Positions 60,701 through 64,000 of a stretch of 64,000 nucleotides of DNA are shown piece by piece. The notes under the pieces are model-generated. The model was not told where the DNA came from and did no database searches. It was given only the letters and a program-made list of their open reading frames with translations. The DNA comes from a virus: positions 124,001-188,000 of the IMG/VR virus record IMGVR_UViG_3300035212_003113, one strand, 5' to 3'. Within the stretch, counting starts at the first letter, position 1. The number at the start of each line of letters is the position of its first letter. The position numbers and the translations under genes are program-made.

Positions 60701-62807
60701 ATTTAGAAACGGCAAGGTTGTCTTTGCCGAAGCAAGCAAAATCCTTGTCTCGCTTGGCGACTCCGCACCGATTACCCAAGAGGAGCTGGACCAGCGCCTG
60801 CGCTCCATGGTGCAAGACGCCATGGCGGACAAGGCGGCCGTCATAACCCGTTATATTTCCGGTAGCACCCAAAGCTTTGAAGACGTAGAAGAAGCAATGG
60901 AGTACGAGAGGACCGGGGCGACCGATCAGGATGAGCTGGAGGCAAGATTTAAGCTTGTTCGCCGCCATGGCCCAGGTATTCTTGAAAAGAAAAAGATCAT
61001 AACTGAGCGCGTGGTTTTCGCTTCCGATCTTTCAAAGAAAGCAGAGACGCAGTCGAGCCGCATTTCTCCCGAATTCCAATCAGAATTCCAAAAGGCTCAG
61101 GAGAAGATTAATGCGGGACGAAATATTGCTCAAGAGATAATTGAAAGTGCTCAGGGGGCAACAGACAGTGTTGACGAAGAGGTCACCATCTCCGAAGCCG
61201 AAGAGGCGCAAAAAGAAGACGTCCGCCGAAAGATCTCGGCTTATCTTGCCGCTCGCGCCGCTTCTGCACAAGGTGTTGCCAAGAAGATGATCGAGCTACT
61301 CCAGACAGAGGTAGACTCGGCACTTGGTGACGAAGAGGTCTTTGCATTCGTCTCTTTGCCAGGACTCAATACCATGTTGCGTTCACTACAGGGAGTAGAG
61401 AGCATCAGGCCGAATGAACTAGAGAGATCCGCTCGCTCACGCATAGAGCTCGTACTATCGAAAGTGAACGAGGCTTTTGAGGGAAGATTCCGCATTGTCT
61501 TGGACTACGGCAAAAAGGCTTCAGACTTTGATCTAAAGTTAGATGAAAAGCTTTTGGCAATAGTTCGTAAAGTAGATGCTCTAGCGAAGAATGTCGACCC
61601 AGACTCGGCCTCAGGGATCGGTCTATATAATATTCGACTTGCAGCGAGCAGCATACTCGCAGAAAAGAGAACCGTTCGCGATGACGCCAATATCTCCAGT
61701 GTCATCTCCTCTTTAAATGATCTTGATAGTCTGATTGCCATTGATCGCGCTGATCGCGCAAATCCGCGCACTGTCTCAAGTATAATGAGCAGAGTGTCTA
61801 ACCTTGGCGTATCAAGTGCAGATCGCACTGTGATATACAAAGAAGTTCCAGATGGCGCAGGAAGTCAGCAGGCAGTCGCAGACTTTGACAAGGAACTGGC
61901 CAAGATTGATGATTTTGTAAAAGCCAGCGAGGGATTCGGCCTAGAGCCAGAGCTAAAGGCAGTCGTCACACGACTAGGCGAAATGGCAAGTCTCTTGTCT
62001 CCTGGTCGCAGAAAGATAGATACCGGCGCCAACATGGACGGAGCCCTTTCTGCAATAAGAGAGCTTAATAGAGCACTGATCAGAGGCACTAAGCTAGAGA
62101 GAGCACAGCTGGATATGTTCCTTGATAGCATGCATCGCTTTGGCATAAAGACGGACGAGTTTGGCGCCGAGGTTATCGAGGTCACAGAGGATGTCGAGAC
62201 CGCGCCGCTAGAGGCCACAGGTCCTACTGCAGAGGTCCAGGTCGAAGCACCGACAGAAGAGGACGTTTTGGAAATTAGTGAGGATGACGTAACTTCCCTA
62301 GAGCCCCCCGCCGCAGAGTCAGGAAAAATGGCGCCTGATGAGGAGGAGCCGGTTGAAATCTCACAAGAGGATATTCAGCCGATTGAAGAGCCAGCCGCAG
62401 AAGCCCCTCCGGCCCCTGTTGCCCCGGCCTATGACCTGACCGAGGCACATGATGCCTTGCACCAGGTCGCAGAAGGTACTTCGTCTGCTGCCAAGGCCGC
62501 CGGCGCAGTTGGCGATACCGCCAACAAGCTCTCGACCCTGGTCAGCCGGCTCAGTGCAATGCTGCCCCCAACTGTGGACGTAGCTGCACTGCCCGCCAAG
62601 TTGCATGCTGCAACTGAAACGGCCAAGGCGGTGCAGGCCCTGGTGTCCTCGTCTGTCCGCTCGCCCACATGGACGGCAGGTTCTGAGTTGCCGCACATGC
62701 CCGAGTTGGACAAACTGATCTCCGAAGTAGATCAGATTATGTCGCCAACACGGCGGGCATCTAGGTCTCTCCGCTTCGTAAGAACAGGAGACTCCTGGTT
62801 GATCTGA
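54717..62807 (+). CDS. Giant protein of unknown function (2,696 residues)
   Basis: The largest gene in the window. ATG 54717 is chosen because AGAGG lies 6 bases upstream; ATG 54711 has no spacing to it. It overlaps the sigma factor gene by 29 bases. The protein is predominantly helical and charged, without signal peptide, membrane segments or any enzyme motif I can find. Around residues 2490-2570 it becomes acidic and Pro/Ala-rich, with two related motifs (LEISEDDVTSLE and VEISQEDIQPIE), followed by a helical end and the basic RRASRSLRFVR. Size, the strong terminator after it and the MNFQLFKTA start fit an internal virion or ejected protein; an N4-like virion RNA polymerase is possible but I see no polymerase motifs. 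Confidence 0.7.
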   Translation: MNFQLFKTAKLQNEITLPRTDFLVEVLRSIIAPLYLMNDKAHPELNGIAEALASYYEESQPGELVFRSTRSRDPYELFNPKLLNLKLSDVRGIASKVSNSSIELTDKSIISLIDLVMHETIYICWLEFCAMHPGLSFFAGAEGLSPAELIKTAVEQVEAGEEDGESEQPAGKDRNTGRRIKRNNEVLKTNLGPSYDQVRRAKAALAYRAAFNGYTHKGWMDLMPSHQVQTPKGLKTKVISTATRDALKNKSFNMMVFWADSSDHVSNVMANIAERLDRGERPNVDGMPLTRNPVASNAIYTNPDYYYTAGQSKVSPAAIYSAFNLGHSETVATQAANMGLLKHKLLFGEEGDRETLISGYAQSAIGAHKRIRSAFGKNPELLKDKLSSVLVDGFNFHVELMKSNGVNSLEYLNIFKALSNSSFKSFADRFLARIVASLRTDYASLQQASQDSFNIVEKHILESKTEFEGLASELRHMMISDEDMAKINSGMGYSDFLHFFAEIELNLPSYLHSKFSQENVNSFFAPVPVLNTEASIKLGDKEIRASNMVESFLGTAKEKQNPDELKFESAVAQALKTLSSKKVKMSQDSISLIRSALESVSKPNRLMMPDVDFESAIKDLQTLQNAIKQGVELAPEQVDAMLKGLQVRNIYSKESAPEDIREVSAKAAAAVADHGYKDTLFNVFSHSTVALRNLYVQTKQLSILLASKRKNKEQTSAAQKQWREAPSGSRDQGIAFKMRNLLETEGKDIDAQISAARKSVSVRLEQLLRGAKEDEKSSALAGTGLKKTSEKVVGEIRLALAEGKTYKKLDRDAMLSIVNAYDMSESGRLNIEASLLEGMLTAHATAGTPLSADGKILTTADLSNACRALVQNKQTEADYDTISAFLASSFSDDFNPDLPTQTYSDFFGAQKEYRGTLSVLKPDSNEPDEEADPILHLGVGSVPFTVDTVLEKFIGDVSGHALNNQLLTNAVSSQFSANKERIEKEIEENFEVDSDSGLTKGTRDDLNEKIRQLDSSSILGQHGLDLEPQADEIAKWGTGPDARASEIKFRIAALGRFLGKRTRSSVIAVLEKTINPGIKTKKKDGSEEDSYFDESYYDPLLTLVSREMRLALETEIQDAVVARYKRGKFRETTSLEQAEGGAARVDESEGDISEKKKKTVKEDAGESVVRGEDIKQYVSRWIQYPNYGVRGGLTSYSMAGVIADALEKRDSGDAGPFSNAISSGSKLSSDTVKLNSLPQFVRVLKNMAKLATGYQLFYVPAAKNLSQILAISKKSGGLSSHREIAIDIGVYCDPLTAAKNLARGAKIGDTFKEAFDRLLIKVGDEKTDSYEEWRNAVIEVSNYSVGSRRKAVSGLHQLSTEDKDFLDSLLDRKYEPSLSWGGDMYSDSERTRLRVIGKILLEPRQIPWLKEFVQVTKDPQLLDAMKKRFPKKAEVLGKELEDLEKSVEMRKAFAYEANAARDQEPASTGTDLVKIFLSAYAKLNHIDAEKKKTYRAAVSKVSSEVRPNDLVLAISRDTKCQAATDSMLDNLLESGGKLINSALAGVAGYKDMESAKADPSFKIKLREGFLQKLSKDPYFIISFKAGLEDLFGDDFDDAGEAKAISAALSTTGEVVQDNREVVTGALLAAVGETWRIVLGVASKDDASRAAVDSHESTALAAVEGFARVQGDHLSKYSDGVSVRDAIRSACGANANLNKFIGMVAMKYTGETLLGGEKIEATRTMMSDMASLFTPNSEQVKKFIETGDTAPTASKTIRRNAPAAPPQPVVRPPGFYENLCEDAQSVVTQVLDYFNASEAVRDRVFEAKQAASRATANSQDNQIRQLFEEISVATMPVAGALSQYKTAYQLHAKHILERANELTGIMKQAYPDIHNVLDEISAKGMDLARITDEDLKNLIAGDMAKNAPEVKAFVSAVSTEGVDAVVAATRRQVYSGVVPKGKKIVSPAERDRANITLDKISAEIKKYLDVNGLNLLGDEVLNSRILRAIGMDVLNVFRNGKVVFAEASKILVSLGDSAPITQEELDQRLRSMVQDAMADKAAVITRYISGSTQSFEDVEEAMEYERTGATDQDELEARFKLVRRHGPGILEKKKIITERVVFASDLSKKAETQSSRISPEFQSEFQKAQEKINAGRNIAQEIIESAQGATDSVDEEVTISEAEEAQKEDVRRKISAYLAARAASAQGVAKKMIELLQTEVDSALGDEEVFAFVSLPGLNTMLRSLQGVESIRPNELERSARSRIELVLSKVNEAFEGRFRIVLDYGKKASDFDLKLDEKLLAIVRKVDALAKNVDPDSASGIGLYNIRLAASSILAEKRTVRDDANISSVISSLNDLDSLIAIDRADRANPRTVSSIMSRVSNLGVSSADRTVIYKEVPDGAGSQQAVADFDKELAKIDDFVKASEGFGLEPELKAVVTRLGEMASLLSPGRRKIDTGANMDGALSAIRELNRALIRGTKLERAQLDMFLDSMHRFGIKTDEFGAEVIEVTEDVETAPLEATGPTAEVQVEAPTEEDVLEISEDDVTSLEPPAAESGKMAPDEEEPVEISQEDIQPIEEPAAEAPPAPVAPAYDLTEAHDALHQVAEGTSSAAKAAGAVGDTANKLSTLVSRLSAMLPPTVDVAALPAKLHAATETAKAVQALVSSSVRSPTWTAGSELPHMPELDKLISEVDQIMSPTRRASRSLRFVRTGDSWLI

Positions 62808-62810
62808 AGA

Positions 62811-62838
62811 AAAGCCCGGCCCCAAGCCGGGCTTTTTT
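62811..62838 (+). terminator. Rho-independent terminator after the giant gene
   Basis: Perfect 10-bp stem AAAGCCCGGC / GCCGGGCTTT, 5-base loop, six T in a row. It starts 4 bases after the stop. Confidence 0.95.
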
Positions 62839-62873
62839 GTCTGCTGCTTTTTGTGACAAGTGTAAGTCTTGGC

Positions 62874-64000
62874 ATGAACACACCAACCACAAAGCTAGTC
62901 GAAAAAGACGGCAACTTTATAGTGTCAATTACTGTTCCAACCCGTGATGTCGAGGACGCACTAAATTCTGCCGCCTCGGCAATCATGCCTTCGGCCGAAG
63001 TGCCCGGGTTCCGCCCAGGGCACACGCCACTGCCAGTAATTCGTCAGCATTACTCTACGCAGCTAAAGACGCAGGTGTCGGCCAAGCTAGTGCAGGAGGC
63101 AACTCGCACTGCTCTAAAGCAGCTAAGCATCTCGGCCGGCGCCCGTCCTACGTTAGATGGCGACTGTCGTCCGCGCGGCATTCGCAAGTGGCTCGGCAAG
63201 TTCGATATCAATGGTTCATTTTCTTTTTCGGTTGTGACTCCGGTCCCACCAAGAGTAGAGGCGGTCTGTGTCGACGGACTCAACATCGACACTAATGCGG
63301 ACGACTCCTCTCGTGCCGTAGACGAGCAGCTGCACCACCTGCGTCATGACTTTGTCATCAAGACAGTTTCAGAACTGCCATCCGCCGACGGTGACGAGGT
63401 CGTTTGCTCGATTACCGCTACAGATAGCAACGGACAGGAGATCCCAGACTTACGCCTGACAAGCTTTCCACTTTCCATGGATTTGCAAGCCAGCAACATG
63501 CTTAGCAAGACAATGGCACAGCACCTTCTTGGCAAGCGCCCCGGAGATATCGCAGAATTCTCCGAAGACGGCACCACGTACCGCATGGCTGTGGAAAGCG
63601 TCAGCAACCAGCAGCTGCCCCCCCTTGATGACGAATTTGCGGTCAAGTGTGGTTTCACGTCGCTTGCAGATCTGCGCCAACAGGTACTTAATGAGTGGTT
63701 TCTGAAAAATGCCGGCAGGGTTCGACGAGCGCTACATCTGCAGGTTCGCGAGCAGCTTGTAAAGAACAATCCTTTTGAAGTTCCCTCGGAGTGGCTCGCA
63801 GATTACGACAACAAAGTCCGCGGTCTTGCTCAAAATGACGAAACACTCCAGGGAGCAGATGCAGCGGAGTTCGCAAGGGTTTACGCAGCATCAGACTACC
63901 TACTAGAGCTTCTAGAGGATCAGTTCCCGGCAGAGACTACAATTTCAGATGTAGATTTGATTCAGTACGCAAAAGAAGAGCTGGCAACTGCTGCCGTCAA
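62874..64000 (+). CDS. tig: Trigger factor homologue (partial, runs off the window)
   Basis: A frame open from ATG 62874 to the last base, 375 residues so far. It has the order of bacterial trigger factor. The ribosome-binding N-domain carries the signature GFRPGH at 45-50 (E. coli has GFRxGK at nearly the same position). A PPIase-like middle (about 150-245) includes GDEVVCSITATDSNG, LLGKRPGDIAEF and YRMAVESVSNQQLPPL. The chaperone arm starts DDEFAVKCGFTSLADLRQQV and includes NPFEVPSEWL. Trigger factor meets nascent chains at the exit tunnel next to deformylase. No strong Shine-Dalgarno site is seen. The remaining C-terminus lies outside the window. Confidence 0.92.
   Translation, partial: MNTPTTKLVEKDGNFIVSITVPTRDVEDALNSAASAIMPSAEVPGFRPGHTPLPVIRQHYSTQLKTQVSAKLVQEATRTALKQLSISAGARPTLDGDCRPRGIRKWLGKFDINGSFSFSVVTPVPPRVEAVCVDGLNIDTNADDSSRAVDEQLHHLRHDFVIKTVSELPSADGDEVVCSITATDSNGQEIPDLRLTSFPLSMDLQASNMLSKTMAQHLLGKRPGDIAEFSEDGTTYRMAVESVSNQQLPPLDDEFAVKCGFTSLADLRQQVLNEWFLKNAGRVRRALHLQVREQLVKNNPFEVPSEWLADYDNKVRGLAQNDETLQGADAAEFARVYAASDYLLELLEDQFPAETTISDVDLIQYAKEELATAAV

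Noticed and set aside
54717-62807. Giant protein as a virion RNA polymerase of the N4 type
   Set aside because: Size fits, but I could not find the catalytic Asp motifs or the K-x6-YG finger motif; kept as unknown.

Overview
The window is a contiguous piece of a large tailed bacteriophage genome (class Caudoviricetes, probably jumbo-sized). It is densely packed, with ATGA or GTGA overlaps between most neighbours. It carries an endolysin, a four-gene tail-fibre cluster, T4-like recombination nucleases, a phage sigma factor, nucleotide-metabolism genes and many small genes without known relatives. I found no integrase, transposase, tRNA, rRNA or CRISPR array. The host cannot be named from sequence. 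Shine-Dalgarno sites of the AGGAG/GAGG type and a bacterial-type bS21, trigger factor and deformylase point to an ordinary bacterium. Both window ends cut through genes.

Layout. 1-10.4 kb (+): dUTPase, XPD/DinG-type Fe-S helicase, AAA+ ATPase, two glycosyltransferases, a WGR-like protein, a membrane protein with an all-G/C insert, ATP-dependent DNA ligase, endolysin and small genes. 10.5-18.5 kb (+): Lon, thymidylate kinase, peptide deformylase, GroEL and a cysteine-desulfurase-like enzyme. 18.6-32.2 kb (-): four fibre genes of about 1,080-1,180 codons plus a remnant of a fibre C-terminus. 32.4-44.2 kb (+): a probable virion gene, a tandem exostosin-like glycosyltransferase flanked by a broken and an intact copy of the RNase HII gene start, RNase HII, a divergent family A polymerase-like protein, a duplicated two-gene glycosyltransferase cassette, and a sugar-modifying run (GT, FAD oxidoreductase, SDR, TIM-barrel isomerase). 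44.2-54.7 kb (+): IMPDH/GMPR family enzyme, WGR protein, ribosomal protein bS21, ClpP, primase-type zinc finger, SbcD/gp47, SbcC/gp46, Cas4/RecB-type Fe-S nuclease and a sigma factor with a zinc-ribbon insert. 54.7-64 kb (+): a 2,696-residue protein of unknown function and a phage trigger factor running off the end.

How the genes fit together. The strongest theme is a phage-owned nascent-protein and quality-control set: bS21 at the ribosome, peptide deformylase and trigger factor at the exit tunnel, GroEL for folding, and Lon and ClpP for turnover. A second theme is glycosylation: at least six glycosyltransferase-like genes plus sugar-modifying enzymes, two of them built as one N-terminal tag fused to different catalytic domains. 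A third is DNA-end handling: SbcCD, an Fe-S nuclease, an Fe-S helicase, WGR proteins and a ligase with a WGR-like N-terminus, with a possible sulfur supply from the desulfurase. Functions were assigned by reading motifs; no database search was possible.
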